The notes: generated from the letters alone by a model not told the origin. Shown: positions 26,585-37,305, counted from the first letter of the stretch. The stretch is 64,000 nt of DNA from Rheinheimera texasensis DSM 17496 (GCF_000711985.1 NZ_KL544005.1:881970-945969), one strand, 5' to 3'. Numbers and translations are program-made.

Positions 26585-26694
26585 CGCGGCTCCGCAGGAC
26601 AATGGCTAATAGCCATAAAAAAAGGAGGGCTATTATAGCGCCAGACGGGAAAATTGCAGCAGGAAACTGCGACCAGATACCACATCCGGTGCCA

Positions 26695-27924
26695 TTACGA
26701 CTGGCCCTTTTCGCCGACCTGGCTTAAAAATGTCATGCCTGCAGCCACCCACTGTGAAAAACGTTGCTCAGGCAAAGGAGGCGAAATCAGGTAACCTTGT
26801 GCCGTATTGCAACCAGCCTGCAACAAATATCGCCAGTCATCCGGTCGTTCAACCCCCTCAGCGACCAACTCAATACCAAGCTTCTGACACATCGACAACG
26901 TACTTTCGAAAATCACCTGCAAATGCGGTTTGCCGCAAATGCCATGGATCAAACTGCGATCGACCTTCAGCTCGGTAAATGGAATTTGCGACAGCTGTTT
27001 GACTGATGAATAGCCGGTACCATAGTCATCAATCGACAGACCGCAACCAAATAACCGCAAACGGGTCAGAATGGCCAGCGCCCGGCCAATGTCCTTGATG
27101 ACTCCCGTTTCGGTCACTTCAAAAATCAACGAATTGGGCGGCACGGCGCAGTCTTTAATCAGCGCAATCACGCGGGCGGAAAACTCTGGTTGCTCAAAGG
27201 AATAGGCCGACAAGTTGATTGACAGTGTCAGGTCCAATCCGGCCGCAACCCAACGTTGTTGCTGGGCAATAGCCAATTCGATTACCTGATAACTCAGTTC
27301 ATCAATCAGGCCAAAACGCTCACATAAGGGGATAAAATCATTCGGAAAAATCAGCTGATCGTCTTCAGCCGTCTGCAAGCGCACTAAGGCTTCTGCTCCA
27401 ATCAGTTTTGCACTGGCAAAATCGATTTTGGGCTGATAATGCAGCACAAAACGCCGGTCATTCAACGCTTGCTGCAACTGCTCTTTGGTCAGCTGCAGTT
27501 CGGTCTGCTTGACCCCACCTCTTTTACTCGACAACCAACTTTGACAGGATTGATACAATAATTGCCGAAAGCATGATTCCTGTACTGGCTTTTGCAACGA
27601 TCCCAGAACATACAGGCCTTCTGTACTGGCCATGAGCTCAACGGCAGATAACAAGGATCTCTCCCTGCCACTGACGATGATTAAAGCACTGCTGATTTGA
27701 CGAGCCGACAACAAATTAATCAATTCAATGCCATCAATCTCAGGCATCTCAAGATCACAAATCAGAATATCTGCGGCCTGACCGCTGGCGTCTATAGCCG
27801 CAAGAGCTGCCCGTCCATTCTCAGCCTCACTGATGTGTTGAAATCCGGCATTTTGGCAAAACTGTCGTAACACCGCCCGCTGTGCTGCGCTATCTTCGAC
27901 GATTAAAATGGTTGAATCATTCAT
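26695..27924 (-). CDS. Response regulator with EAL c-di-GMP phosphodiesterase output
   Basis: The protein has 409 residues starting MNDSTILIVEDS. The receiver has phosphoacceptor Asp57. The EAL domain (about 155-400) keeps all hallmark residues: EALVRL, NLS, EVTE, DDYGTGYSS, KVDRSLI and VAEGVE. It should therefore be a phosphorylation-controlled phosphodiesterase lowering c-di-GMP. It is divergent from a CheY-like gene and next to a chemotaxis cluster whose CheA bears an MshEN-like segment, so the two pathways may be coupled. Confidence 0.92.
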   Translation of the reverse strand: MNDSTILIVEDSAAQRAVLRQFCQNAGFQHISEAENGRAALAAIDASGQAADILICDLEMPEIDGIELINLLSARQISSALIIVSGRERSLLSAVELMASTEGLYVLGSLQKPVQESCFRQLLYQSCQSWLSSKRGGVKQTELQLTKEQLQQALNDRRFVLHYQPKIDFASAKLIGAEALVRLQTAEDDQLIFPNDFIPLCERFGLIDELSYQVIELAIAQQQRWVAAGLDLTLSINLSAYSFEQPEFSARVIALIKDCAVPPNSLIFEVTETGVIKDIGRALAILTRLRLFGCGLSIDDYGTGYSSVKQLSQIPFTELKVDRSLIHGICGKPHLQVIFESTLSMCQKLGIELVAEGVERPDDWRYLLQAGCNTAQGYLISPPLPEQRFSQWVAAGMTFLSQVGEKGQS

Positions 27925-28082
27925 CCGAACAATGCTTTCCCGTAATTTCACGACACCCAGAGTCTTACCTCACTGGAAAGACTGGCATATCTAAGAACGA
28001 ACTCAAGAAAAAATCTACAAATGTCGAAAATTTCGAAAAATCTTACATAGTTACAATGAACAAGAGCGCTTTGGAGCAAGCG

Positions 28083-28454
28083 ATGAAAAAGACTATTTTG
28101 ATTATTGATGACTCAGCGCCATTGCGGTTGGTGCTCAACGAAATATTACAAACGGCAGGCTTTGACACCTTGCAGGCCGAAGATGCCACATCAGCTCTTG
28201 GCTTGCTCGATGGTCGAAAGGTGCATTTACTGATCTGTGATTTGTATATGCCGGATTTAGATGGGCTGACGTTACTGCAAAAAGTCCGCACTATTCCGTC
28301 ATACCGCTTTACGCCGGTGATCATGCTGAGCACAGAAAAATCCGAGGAGTTTAAGGACAAGGCATACAATGCCGGAGCAAAAGCCTGGGTGACAAAACCT
28401 TTCTCCCCTCAACAAATGCTGAATGCGGTAGCGCGATTGATATCTGTCGAGTAA
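28083..28454 (+). CDS. Single-domain CheY-like response regulator
   Basis: The protein has 123 residues. The receiver has DD at 9-10, phosphoacceptor Asp53, Ser/Thr in MLSTE and Lys in VTKPFS. The start at 28083 is set by GGAG six bases upstream; a longer frame from 27882 runs into the divergent EAL gene. It closely resembles the CheY at 35642-36007 (both have PxYRFTPVxML and AGAKAWxTKPF), so the two are probably paralogues in one signalling network. Confidence 0.9.
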   Translation: MKKTILIIDDSAPLRLVLNEILQTAGFDTLQAEDATSALGLLDGRKVHLLICDLYMPDLDGLTLLQKVRTIPSYRFTPVIMLSTEKSEEFKDKAYNAGAKAWVTKPFSPQQMLNAVARLISVE

Positions 28455-28604
28455 CCCGCTGATTTTTATCTTGTTCAATTGCTGGCTGTGCCTAAAAACC
28501 TGTGCTTGTATTGTAAGGTCTGAGGTTAAAGGTCAATCCAATCGGGTTTCCGGGTCTCAACATCACCACTGTCAATGCTAGATACGCTCTGCGGGAGTCA
28601 GGAC

Positions 28605-30224
28605 ATGAATTTTTTTCGGCAACTGAAGATTGCAACCAAACTGGGTCTGGGGTTTTTCTCAATATTAGCGCTGATGACATTTCTCGGTCTGATGGCATTG
28701 TCGGAAATGAGCAAAGTGAATGATCAATCCACTGACATTGCCAAGAACTGGATGCCCAGTATCAATTTTATCAATCAGATGAACACTGCGACCTCTGATT
28801 ATCGTATCGCCGAGCTGCAACACGTACTGGCTAGTAAACCCGAACAAATGGCCAAATTTGAACAAGACATGCAAAGCGCGTTGGCCACTATCAACAAAAA
28901 CCGTGACAGCTATGCCGCTTTAATTGTGTCAGAAGAAGAAACCCGGTTGCTGCAGCAATTTGACCAGCTATTTAAACGCTATCTAACCATCCACGAAGAA
29001 GTTGTGGCTCTGTCCCGTCAAATGAAAACCGAAGAAGCAATGCATCTGCTGAATGGCGAATCATTGAGCCTGTTTAATGAATATTCCGCATTGTTAATCA
29101 AACTGGTCGATTTGAACGTCAGCGGCGGCGACAAAGCCAGCGACCTCGGTGACCAGATTTACGCCAGCGCACAGAGTCTGGTGACTTCTGTCATTGCGTT
29201 GGCGATTGTGCTGGGGATTGTCATCGCAGTCGTGATAGTACGTGGTTTGCTGCGACAAATCGGCGGCGAACCAGCTTATGCGGCAGACGTCGTTAATCGG
29301 GTTGCTGCCGGTGATCTGACCTTACAGGTGCAGCTCAAAACCGGGGATAAGTCGAGTATGTTGTTTGCCATTAGCGAGATGGTAAACAAGCTCGCGCAAA
29401 TTGTTGGTGAAGTACGCAGCGCCGCCGACAATCTGTCGTCCGCGTCAGAAGAAGTCAGTTCAACCGCACAAAATATGTCTCAGGCCACCAGCGAGCAAGC
29501 GGCCAGTGTCGAGGAAACCTCAGCCTCTGTGGAGGAGATGAGCGCATCTGTGGCACAAAATACCGAAAACGCCAAAATCACCGAAGGGATAGCAGCAAAA
29601 GCTGCGGTGAATGCCAACGAAGGCGGCCAGGCGGTCAGCCAGACTGTTTCTGCCATGAAAAGTATCGCCGAAAAAATCAGCATCATTGACGATATTGCCT
29701 ATCAGACCAATTTGCTGGCATTAAATGCCGCCATTGAAGCTGCCCGCGCCGGTGAACACGGCCGAGGTTTTGCAGTAGTCGCGGCGGAAGTGCGTAAACT
29801 GGCTGAGCGTAGTCAGGTGGCGGCGCAGGAGATCGGTGAAGTAGCGAAGGGTAGCGTGCAGCTGGCAGAGCGCGCCGGAACGCTGCTCAGTGATTTAGTG
29901 CCGGGGATTAATAAAACCTCTGAGCTGGTGCAGGAGATCACCGCCGCTAGTGAGGAACAAAGTACCGGGACCACACAAATTAACAGCGCGATGATGCAGT
30001 TAAATCAGGTCACCCAACAAAATGCGGCCAGCAGTGAAGAGCTAGCTGCAACCGCAGAGGAAATGAGCGGCCAAGCCGAACAACTGCAACAACTGATCTC
30101 ATACTTCAAGGTCAGTGGCGGCAGCGAAGCGCCCGTACGCACAGCGGCGTCACATAAGCCACCAACGAAAAAAGCGGGTTACAGCCCTCAGGTCAGTCAC
30201 GACAATGATTTTGTCCGTTTCTGA
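28605..30224 (+). CDS. Methyl-accepting chemotaxis protein, four-helix-bundle sensor
   Basis: The protein has 539 residues. The first membrane helix spans about 12-32, with a periplasmic four-helix bundle of about 155 residues, a second helix ([18 protein letters not shown]), HAMP ([23 protein letters not shown]) and a signalling domain. The hairpin tip is [43 protein letters not shown]. The C-terminus DNDFVRF lacks an NWETF-like tether. The start has a GGGAG site. It lies between the CheY-like gene and cheD on the plus strand. Confidence 0.95.
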   Translation: MNFFRQLKIATKLGLGFFSILALMTFLGLMALSEMSKVNDQSTDIAKNWMPSINFINQMNTATSDYRIAELQHVLASKPEQMAKFEQDMQSALATINKNRDSYAALIVSEEETRLLQQFDQLFKRYLTIHEEVVALSRQMKTEEAMHLLNGESLSLFNEYSALLIKLVDLNVSGGDKASDLGDQIYASAQSLVTSVIALAIVLGIVIAVVIVRGLLRQIGGEPAYAADVVNRVAAGDLTLQVQLKTGDKSSMLFAISEMVNKLAQIVGEVRSAADNLSSASEEVSSTAQNMSQATSEQAASVEETSASVEEMSASVAQNTENAKITEGIAAKAAVNANEGGQAVSQTVSAMKSIAEKISIIDDIAYQTNLLALNAAIEAARAGEHGRGFAVVAAEVRKLAERSQVAAQEIGEVAKGSVQLAERAGTLLSDLVPGINKTSELVQEITAASEEQSTGTTQINSAMMQLNQVTQQNAASSEELAATAEEMSGQAEQLQQLISYFKVSGGSEAPVRTAASHKPPTKKAGYSPQVSHDNDFVRF

Positions 30225-30253
30225 TGCGGTTGCGCTGCGCTGAGTCTTGAAGT

Positions 30254-30751
30254 ATGACCGCACCCGCGCAGTTGATTGACATCTTGCTTCAACCCGGAGA
30301 TTTCTACTTTAGCACCGACCGAAACACAAGGATCAGAACTCTGCTTGGTTCTTGTGTTTCAGTGACTTTCTGGCATCCCAAACTGAAATTAGGTGGAATG
30401 AGTCATTTCTTGTTGCCTGAGCGCAAAACGAAACATACAGCCGCCACCACGCCTCATCTGGATGCACGATATGCCAACGAATGTTTTCAACTATTTAGCC
30501 GGGAACTGAAACAGCTGAGTTTGCCGGCAAGCCAGTTCCAGACAAAAATATTTGGCGGAGCTTACATGTTTGACCACGCCACAAATGCAGCAGGAATAGG
30601 ACAAATGAATATCCTCGCTGCGCGACAGGGACTAACCGGAATGGGGCTACATGCGTTGTCAGAACACGTCGGCGGACAGGGCCACCGTAACGTTATTTTT
30701 GAACTCTGGAGTGGTGATGTCTGGGTCAGGCAGGTAACAAACCATCGTTAA
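30254..30751 (+). CDS. cheD: CheD, receptor glutamine deamidase
   Basis: The protein has 165 residues. Catalytic Cys34 lies in TLLGSCVSVTFW and His51 in GGMSHFLLP, and the KIFGGAYMF and GMGLHALSEHVGGQGHRNV blocks are present. CheD deamidates receptor glutamines and often feeds back on CheY-P. It converges with cheB, whose stop is 12 bases away. Confidence 0.95.
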   Translation: MTAPAQLIDILLQPGDFYFSTDRNTRIRTLLGSCVSVTFWHPKLKLGGMSHFLLPERKTKHTAATTPHLDARYANECFQLFSRELKQLSLPASQFQTKIFGGAYMFDHATNAAGIGQMNILAARQGLTGMGLHALSEHVGGQGHRNVIFELWSGDVWVRQVTNHR

Positions 30752-30762
30752 CACAATGCGTT

Positions 30763-31824
30763 TTAGCGACTGTATTGCATCATCACACCGGGGATCTTAT
30801 CCAGCGCCACCACATGATCAACACCACCTCGTTTAATTGCTTCTTTTGGCATGCCAAAAACGACACAGCTTTGTTCATCCTGAGCAAAAGTCCGCGCCCC
30901 CTGCTCATGCATCTCCAGCAAACCACGCGCACCATCATCCCCCATCCCGGTCATGATAATGCCAATGGCATTTGTTCCGGCAACTTTCGCTGCCGAACGG
31001 AACAATACATCGACCGAAGGGCAATGTCGGTTTACTGCCGGACCGGGTTTGACTATCACGTGGTAATAGGCGCCGTTTCGGGTCAAGCTCATATGCTGGC
31101 CACCTGGCGCGATCAGCGCTAAGCCAGGCCGGACCCGATCGCCATGTTTGGCCTCACGCACTTCGATTGCGCACAGACTATTGAGTCGCTCGGCAAAAGC
31201 CGCGGTAAACTTTTCCGGCATATGCTGCACGATGACCAAGCCCTCACAATCTCGCTCCAATCGACTCAACACATATTCAAGCGCCAGAGTTCCACCGGTT
31301 GAAGTCCCGACAGCTATGACTTTTTCAGTGGTCTTGCTCATCGCCTGAACCACCGGCTCCGGCGCCGGCGCCATTTTCATCGGCACAGCAGCGGGTAAAG
31401 GCAAACGGGCGAGGTTCCGTGTATTAACTTTGGCTACTTCGCGGATAGTATCGGCAAACCGACCACGCTCGGCAGTCAGAAAATCTTTGACCCCCAGTGT
31501 CGGTTTAGTAAATACCGCAGCGGCGCCCGCTTCAAGCGCCTGCATGGTTGTGGCTGCACCTTTTTCTGTTAATGAACTACAAATCAACACTGGTGTCGGC
31601 CGGGTAGACATGATTTGCTTTAAAAACGTAATACCGTCCATACGTGGCATTTCTACGTCCAGTGTGATGACATCAGGCCAGACTTTCGCCATTTTCGCCT
31701 GCGCAAAAATCGGGTCCGGTGCAGTCGCTATCACTTCAATGTCCGCCTCCTTCTCCAGCAAACTGCTGAGTACCTGCCGGACCAGAGCCGAATCATCGAC
31801 AATAAGGACTTTGATTTTTGCCAC
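30763..31824 (-). CDS. cheB: CheB, receptor methylesterase
   Basis: The protein has 353 residues. The receiver domain has Asp56, and the esterase domain carries GTSTGGT (Ser), [15 protein letters not shown] (His) and [12 protein letters not shown] (Asp). It ends the operon MCP-cheY-STAS-cheA-cheW-cheR-cheB and starts three bases after cheR. Confidence 0.96.
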   Translation of the reverse strand: MAKIKVLIVDDSALVRQVLSSLLEKEADIEVIATAPDPIFAQAKMAKVWPDVITLDVEMPRMDGITFLKQIMSTRPTPVLICSSLTEKGAATTMQALEAGAAAVFTKPTLGVKDFLTAERGRFADTIREVAKVNTRNLARLPLPAAVPMKMAPAPEPVVQAMSKTTEKVIAVGTSTGGTLALEYVLSRLERDCEGLVIVQHMPEKFTAAFAERLNSLCAIEVREAKHGDRVRPGLALIAPGGQHMSLTRNGAYYHVIVKPGPAVNRHCPSVDVLFRSAAKVAGTNAIGIIMTGMGDDGARGLLEMHEQGARTFAQDEQSCVVFGMPKEAIKRGGVDHVVALDKIPGVMMQYSR

Positions 31825-31827
31825 TGC

Positions 31828-32709
31828 TTACTCCTGAAGTTGCCGGTCCACCGGCTTTTTATACTGATAACAGCTGGGACGGATTTGCTGTAAGGTGTCG
31901 AGATAGCCGTGGATACTCTCCGAATGACCAACCAGCAACCAACCGCCAGGTTTAAGTTGGCGGGTAACGTTTTGAATAATTCGCTTTTTATCCTCAAGCT
32001 CAAAGTAGATCAGTACATTTCTTAAAAAAATCACATCAAATAACGGCAGCTTCGCTTGTAAATCAAACAGGTTTGCCTGCAGAAACTGCACATGCTGGCA
32101 CAACTCAGGACCCATTTTAAAACGACCTTGTTCTTTGCCGACGCCTTTGAGACAAAAAGCCTGCAGCAATGGCATAGCGATCCGTTGACTGGCTTCGATG
32201 GGATACAAAGCCCGCCTGGCTTTTTCCAGCACGGCGGTATTAATGTCTGTACCGAACACCTGCCAATCAGCGGCCAACCCCAGTTGTTGTGCGAGCAACA
32301 ATGCGATGGAGTAAGCTTCTTCCCCTGAAGAAGCTGCTGCACTCCAAATCCGCAGGGGCTGTCGTTGTTGCTCAAACGCAGGCAAAACCTGCTGCTGCAG
32401 AAAGTTGAAATGTTTCTCCTCTCGGAAAAAATAAGTTTCATTCGTTGTCAGTAAATTCAGGGCGATTTGCTGTTCCTGACGCTGGGTTGGCAGGTTAATA
32501 AACTTCAGATAGGCCTGAAATGAAGGCATTGCTAACGCCTTCACGCGCTTTTGTAGCCGGCCAACCACCATGCTTTTTTTCACATCCGATAAGTGAATGC
32601 CACTATGCTGATGCAGCCAATCCCTGATTTGACGGAATTCCTGGTCGCTGAGCGCGGGCGCCATCGCTGTAGCTGAGGGCTGCTCCTGCACTGGCTGGAC
32701 TGATTTCAT
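31828..32709 (-). CDS. cheR: CheR, receptor methyltransferase
   Basis: The protein has 293 residues. An N-terminal helical domain is followed by the SAM-binding fold with NETYFFREEKHF, IWSAAASSGEEAYSIA and DVIFLRNVLIYFE. It adds methyl groups to receptor glutamates and is paired with CheB. It lies 13 bases after cheW. Confidence 0.96.
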   Translation of the reverse strand: MKSVQPVQEQPSATAMAPALSDQEFRQIRDWLHQHSGIHLSDVKKSMVVGRLQKRVKALAMPSFQAYLKFINLPTQRQEQQIALNLLTTNETYFFREEKHFNFLQQQVLPAFEQQRQPLRIWSAAASSGEEAYSIALLLAQQLGLAADWQVFGTDINTAVLEKARRALYPIEASQRIAMPLLQAFCLKGVGKEQGRFKMGPELCQHVQFLQANLFDLQAKLPLFDVIFLRNVLIYFELEDKKRIIQNVTRQLKPGGWLLVGHSESIHGYLDTLQQIRPSCYQYKKPVDRQLQE

Positions 32710-32722
32710 ACTGCAGGGTCAC

Positions 32723-33244
32723 CTATTCCATGACTTTTTCAATCAAAGTTGCCATTTCGTCCAGCGACAGCACTCGCTCACCCCGCAACAAAATAACAAA
32801 TCGTTCGCCGACATTTGCCACGCCTAAAATAAACTGCGCCCGGATCCGAGCCCCAAATGTTGGCGCCGACTCAATACTCTCTGGTTGAATTTCCAGAACT
32901 TCACAGACACTGTCAACAACGGCTCCTAATGTCACTAATTGCTCTTCAAAAGGGATCTCCAGAATGATGATGCACGTACGGCGCTGGATTTCTGTCGCTG
33001 GTTTATTAAAGCGGATGGATAAATCAATCACAGGCACCACTTCACCGCGCAAGTTCAGTACGCCTTTGACGAAATCGGGCATTAGTGGGATGGCGGTGAC
33101 ATTGTCATACTCGATGATTTCTTTAACCGCACTGATACTGATACCAAAATATTCATCGCGCAGAATAAAAGTTAAGTAATGCTGATGAGTTAATTCGGCT
33201 TTGTTAAAAAATTCAGCGCCAGCTGAAGGGGTTATGGATGACAT
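32723..33244 (-). CDS. cheW: CheW coupling protein
   Basis: The protein has 173 residues. It is a single CheW domain (FILRDEYFGISISAVKEIIEYDNVTAIPLMPDFVKGVLNLRGEVVPVIDL) with short extensions. Its start lies inside the end of cheA (13-base overlap), so the two are translationally coupled. It bridges receptors to CheA. Confidence 0.95.
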   Translation of the reverse strand: MSSITPSAGAEFFNKAELTHQHYLTFILRDEYFGISISAVKEIIEYDNVTAIPLMPDFVKGVLNLRGEVVPVIDLSIRFNKPATEIQRRTCIIILEIPFEEQLVTLGAVVDSVCEVLEIQPESIESAPTFGARIRAQFILGVANVGERFVILLRGERVLSLDEMATLIEKVME

Positions 33245-35322
33245 GTCTGCATCTCCAGATTTGTGGCAAACTGCACGAGTTGCGGAATATCCAAAATGAG
33301 ACCGATGTCACCACTGCCCAGAATGGTGGAACCACCGATACCCCGCAAAGACTGAAACATGGAATTGAGTGGTTTAATCACGGCCTGCAGTTCACCGTGC
33401 AAGGCATCCACGACCAGGCCGGCCCGATCTGAACCATATTGCACTATCACAACGTTTTCTCTCTGCAGCCTGCGGCCCGGTAGCCGGAAAATATCGCTTA
33501 AACGGATAAACGGTAGGACCTCACCACGCAAGTCCAGATAATTGCGTCCCTGAGTCTGCAGACCCGGTTTAAATTCCATGCACTCCTGCACCATATTCAG
33601 CGGCAGCACCAATTTAGTGTCTGCCACACTGACCAAAAAGCCATCAATAATCGCCAGAGTCAAGGGTAACCGAATGCTGAAAGTTGTCCCTTTTTCTATT
33701 GCGCTGCGGATCTGTATTTGCCCGCGCAATTCTTCAATATTGCGCCTGACCACGTCCATTCCGACGCCACGTCCGGAAAGGTTGGTCACAGCTGCAGCCG
33801 TTGAAAAACCAGGCTCAAAGATCAGCTTATAAGTATCGGCTTCACTCAGATCACGGTCTGGTGCCAGAATGCCTTTTTCAATCGCTTTGTCGCGGATTTT
33901 TTGCACATTTAAGCCAGCCCCGTCGTCAGAAATTTCAATGACGACAGAACCCGCTTCGTGTCTGGCGCTCAGTTTTAACTGGCCTTGTGCCGGTTTACCT
34001 TTATAGAGTCTGAGCTCTGTTGGCTCAATACCGTGATCCAGTGCATTGCGCACTATATGCATCAGTGGATCAGACAACTTCTCCACCATGCTTTTATCAA
34101 GTTCGGTATCAGCACCCTCCACAATCAGGTCGATTTCTTTGCCGAGTTCTTTGCTGACGTCGCGGACAATCCGGCGCAAACGGGAAAAAGACTCGCCAAT
34201 CTGGACCATGCGCAGACTCAGCGCACCATCACGGATTTGTTCTAATAAACTGTTGAGGACTGAAAAGGATTCCGTGATTTTGGAATTGCCCAACTCGCTG
34301 AGCAAACTGTCCATTTCCGCCCCTGATGTGACCAATTCACCAATCAGGTTGATCAAACCGTCCAGTTTTCGGGCTTCGACTTTCAGAAACTGAAAGTCTG
34401 CCGGTCTTTTGTGCTCCGTCGCTTTTTGTTTGTCCAGCGCAGTACTGATCAGCTCAGGCGGCACAGCACCTTGCTGCACTAAGGCCTGACCAATCGCAAT
34501 TTCCTGTTGTTTATGCGCTTGCAGCGCCTGTTGCAATTCTCTCGGGGTAACAGCACCGGCCTGGACCAGCAAAGTTCCCAGTTTTTCGTCACTGATATCC
34601 TGTTGCGCCAGCTGCTCCGAGATACTTTTTGGCACCGTAATATGGATTTCGCTACTGTCGCGCACAAACTCAAATACATCTTCCAGTGTCTGTTTTGACG
34701 CTTCCGACGCCAGATTGGCATGTAGACGCAAGTAACAGCTTTCCGGGTCAAAATGTTCAGCCGGAAACTCTGCACTGAGATGTACGTCAGTTAAAGTCCC
34801 CAGAGTGGCGAGGTAACTGAGCTGAGACATCGGGTCCATACCATCACGAAATACGTCAGCGCCATAACGCACATCAAACTGCCAATGCTCAGACATAGCG
34901 GCAGTTTCAGCTTCCGGCATAGCAAGCGCAGGTTTTCCATCGAGGTAAAGATGCAACCGCGCTAACAGCTGTTCCCCTGCGTGCAGATCAAGTTGGATGC
35001 TGTCATCCTGCAGTTGGCGGATCATCGTCATCAGGTGGTCCTGACACAAAAGACACAAATCACACAGGTCGTGGTCAAGACTGATTTTCTGATCCCGGAC
35101 TTTATCCAGCACACTCTCAACGATGTGTGTAAATGCCACTATTGCATCAAAACCAAACAGGCCTGCGGAGCCTTTGATGGTATGTGCCGCCCGGAAAATC
35201 GCGTCAATGTGCTGGCCAGCAGTTGCATCACCCGCTTCAATTTCCAGCAAGCAGGCTTCCATCACTTCCAAAAGACCAAGAGCTTCCTCGATAAAAAGTG
35301 ATCTGGCTTGGGTAAGATCCAT
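33232..35322 (-). CDS. cheA: CheA histidine kinase with an MshEN-like repeat pair
   Basis: The protein has 696 residues from the ATG at 35322, seven bases after AGGAG. The P1 domain has AAHTIKGSAG with phosphoacceptor His47. A P2-like adaptor follows at about 150-232 (RYGADVFRDGMDPMSQLSYLATLG). At about 247-299 there are two tandem units, KLGTLLVQAGAVTPRELQQAL and IGQALVQQGAVPPELISTAL, which resemble the type II secretion ATPase N-domain (MshEN) known to bind c-di-GMP. P3 follows, then the ATPase P4 (HIVRNALDHGIE, DDGAGL, GRGVGMDVV) and the CheW-like P5. The MshEN-like part is the odd feature. Confidence 0.95.
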   Translation of the reverse strand: MDLTQARSLFIEEALGLLEVMEACLLEIEAGDATAGQHIDAIFRAAHTIKGSAGLFGFDAIVAFTHIVESVLDKVRDQKISLDHDLCDLCLLCQDHLMTMIRQLQDDSIQLDLHAGEQLLARLHLYLDGKPALAMPEAETAAMSEHWQFDVRYGADVFRDGMDPMSQLSYLATLGTLTDVHLSAEFPAEHFDPESCYLRLHANLASEASKQTLEDVFEFVRDSSEIHITVPKSISEQLAQQDISDEKLGTLLVQAGAVTPRELQQALQAHKQQEIAIGQALVQQGAVPPELISTALDKQKATEHKRPADFQFLKVEARKLDGLINLIGELVTSGAEMDSLLSELGNSKITESFSVLNSLLEQIRDGALSLRMVQIGESFSRLRRIVRDVSKELGKEIDLIVEGADTELDKSMVEKLSDPLMHIVRNALDHGIEPTELRLYKGKPAQGQLKLSARHEAGSVVIEISDDGAGLNVQKIRDKAIEKGILAPDRDLSEADTYKLIFEPGFSTAAAVTNLSGRGVGMDVVRRNIEELRGQIQIRSAIEKGTTFSIRLPLTLAIIDGFLVSVADTKLVLPLNMVQECMEFKPGLQTQGRNYLDLRGEVLPFIRLSDIFRLPGRRLQRENVVIVQYGSDRAGLVVDALHGELQAVIKPLNSMFQSLRGIGGSTILGSGDIGLILDIPQLVQFATNLEMQTCHP

Positions 35323-35336
35323 CAGCAAACTCCTGC

Positions 35337-35630
35337 TCAGGCGGCCAGCGGGTTCAGGTTGTAAAGGTTCAGCACCCGCAGGACAGTCGGGTTATCACCG
35401 TGGCTCAAGGTAAAACTTTTGGCTGGTGCACTGTGTTGCAGCCACAGCAACAGTTGCAGACCAGCAGAGTCAAACTCAGATACAGCAGTCAAATCCAGAA
35501 TCACTTTGTCCGCATCCGCTTGTGGCACCGATTTCAGGGACTCAAACAACTCGTTGACGGCAAAAATACTTAAATCCTGCTCAAACTCAACGACCAGAAA
35601 GTCAGCTTTGGGGGTAATCACCACTGCCAT
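35337..35630 (-). CDS. STAS-domain protein in the chemotaxis operon
   Basis: The protein has 97 residues. The central motif VILDLTAVSEFDSAGLQLLLWL is that of STAS/anti-sigma-antagonist domains, with the phosphorylatable serine in DSAG. Similar small STAS genes accompany cheA in several environmental chemotaxis clusters, where their exact role is unclear. It sits between cheY and cheA. Confidence 0.88.
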   Translation of the reverse strand: MAVVITPKADFLVVEFEQDLSIFAVNELFESLKSVPQADADKVILDLTAVSEFDSAGLQLLLWLQHSAPAKSFTLSHGDNPTVLRVLNLYNLNPLAA

Positions 35631-35641
35631 ATCAGCCTCGT

Positions 35642-36007
35642 TTACGGAAGAATCAGTTTATTCACGGCAGCCAGCATTTGTTCTGGCCGGAATGGTTTAG
35701 TGATCCAGGCTTTAGCGCCCGCAGCACGCCCCTGCTCCTTTTTCTCTTCAGCACCTTCAGTGGTTAACATGACAACAGGTGTAAAGCGGTATGCGGGTAT
35801 CTGTTTGATTTCTTTTAGTAAAGTAATGCCATCCATATTTGGCATATTGACGTCGGAAATAATCAGGTGCACTTTTTGTCCGGTCAGTTTTTTCAGCGCA
35901 TCTACACCGTCCACAGCCTCAATGACGTCAAATCCCTGCCCTTTTAACGTCATACCCACTACTTGGCGAATACTGATTGAATCATCAACAATAAGGATAG
36001 TTTTCAT
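35642..36007 (-). CDS. cheY: CheY-type response regulator
   Basis: The protein has 121 residues: a complete receiver with acidic pocket DD at 8-9, Asp52, Thr in MLTTEG and Lys in ITKPFRPEQ. It is the second gene of the che operon. Its target (motor or another output) cannot be told from the sequence. Confidence 0.92.
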   Translation of the reverse strand: MKTILIVDDSISIRQVVGMTLKGQGFDVIEAVDGVDALKKLTGQKVHLIISDVNMPNMDGITLLKEIKQIPAYRFTPVVMLTTEGAEEKKEQGRAAGAKAWITKPFRPEQMLAAVNKLILP

Positions 36008-36016
36008 GCAATTACC

Positions 36017-37153
36017 TTAAAAAAACGTAATATCGTCAGCAGCGGACGCTGCTTTCCCGGTGTGAACTGAAACTTGTTCTAACGTGGTATAAGTGCGCTT
36101 TAGCTGATCCAGCCATTGTTGTATCGGCGGTAACTCCGGCAATTGTCCGGTAGCCAAATCGCTGAGCAGTTGCTGTGCTGTATGCTCGAGACGTTGCATA
36201 TCCGCGACAACATGCCCCAGGATTTGGCTGGTCCTGTCCTGAAATTGCAGGTGCATCACAACATCCGACAATTGTTCCTGTACCTCGTGGGTGTGCTGTT
36301 GCAGTTGATCGTTATCGGTACTGATCCGATCCACTGCCTGCTGATAATCACTGAGTACACTGCTGATGGTCTGTTCGGTTTGCTGCAACAACGATTGCTC
36401 ATGACCAACCTGTTGTTCTGAATCTGCCACTGTCCGGGTCAGGGCTTGTGTGACGTCGGCCACACGCTCCCGGATCCGCTTGCCAGCTTCACTGGAGCGG
36501 CTGGACAAAGCCCGAACTTCAGTGGCAACCACTGCAAATCCACGGCCACTCTCACCGGCACGTGCTGCTTCTATCGCTGCATTCAATGCCAGCAAATTCG
36601 TTTGCGCAGCAATATCACCGACTTCGTTGGTCATTCCCTGCAGACTTTCCGTTACCTTTGCTAACGCCTGAATTTCGTTGAGCATCCGCAGACGATTTTG
36701 TTGCGCATCATTGAGCTGACGGGTCAATGTCAGAAGCTTATTCTCCGACTCCCGAATCATACTGAGCAGTTCCTGACGATGCCCAGCCATGTGCTGATCA
36801 TTATGGCTACTGAGTAATTGCAGGAGATCACTGAACTTGTGGTTCAGATTTACCACTGCATCTTCGGTTTGCTGACGAACCAGGCCGGACTGCTTCGACC
36901 ACACCGGCAATAAGTGCTGCAGTAGTTGCAACATTTGTTGGCTAAATGGCAGAAAATCTTTCGCAGGCTGCGCTTCAGGTCTATCGGTTTGCTGTGTTGC
37001 CGGCAGCAAGGTCGAAGGCCAGAACCACACCAGTAACAACATCAATCCGGTAGTTACTAAGGCGTGCCACCAACTGGCAGCCATAATCCAGGACCAACCA
37101 ATCAAAACCACTATCACGAACTGCACCACAGGCGTTAACTGCAAAAATTTCAT
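36017..37153 (-). CDS. Membrane-anchored MCP-type protein lacking a sensor domain
   Basis: The protein has 378 residues. Two adjacent N-terminal membrane helices (about 9-45) have almost no periplasmic loop, followed by coiled-coil and a shortened MCP signalling hairpin ([43 protein letters not shown]). No HAMP or ligand-binding domain is visible. It heads the che operon and may act as the dedicated receptor, sensing through partner proteins or membrane state. Confidence 0.9.
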   Translation of the reverse strand: MKFLQLTPVVQFVIVVLIGWSWIMAASWWHALVTTGLMLLLVWFWPSTLLPATQQTDRPEAQPAKDFLPFSQQMLQLLQHLLPVWSKQSGLVRQQTEDAVVNLNHKFSDLLQLLSSHNDQHMAGHRQELLSMIRESENKLLTLTRQLNDAQQNRLRMLNEIQALAKVTESLQGMTNEVGDIAAQTNLLALNAAIEAARAGESGRGFAVVATEVRALSSRSSEAGKRIRERVADVTQALTRTVADSEQQVGHEQSLLQQTEQTISSVLSDYQQAVDRISTDNDQLQQHTHEVQEQLSDVVMHLQFQDRTSQILGHVVADMQRLEHTAQQLLSDLATGQLPELPPIQQWLDQLKRTYTTLEQVSVHTGKAASAADDITFF

Positions 37154-37286
37154 GCATTTGTTCCGTCTTCAATGACAACTATGGAAGTATGATCGCCGAT
37201 AGCAGCTTGTCCAACTTCTACCGAAAAATTGTTATGATTCTTTAAGTTAGCACTCGACGAATCCGAGGCCACTGCTGCAGAAACAT

Positions 37287-37305
37287 ATTAATGAGAATCA
37301 TTTTC
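37287..37305 (+). promoter_or_regulatory. Fur box upstream of the ferredoxin-type reductase gene
   Basis: ATTAATGAGAATCATTTTC matches the Fur consensus at 15 of 19 positions. It lies 57 bases before the reductase start in the divergent region between that gene and the MCP operon. Confidence 0.75.
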
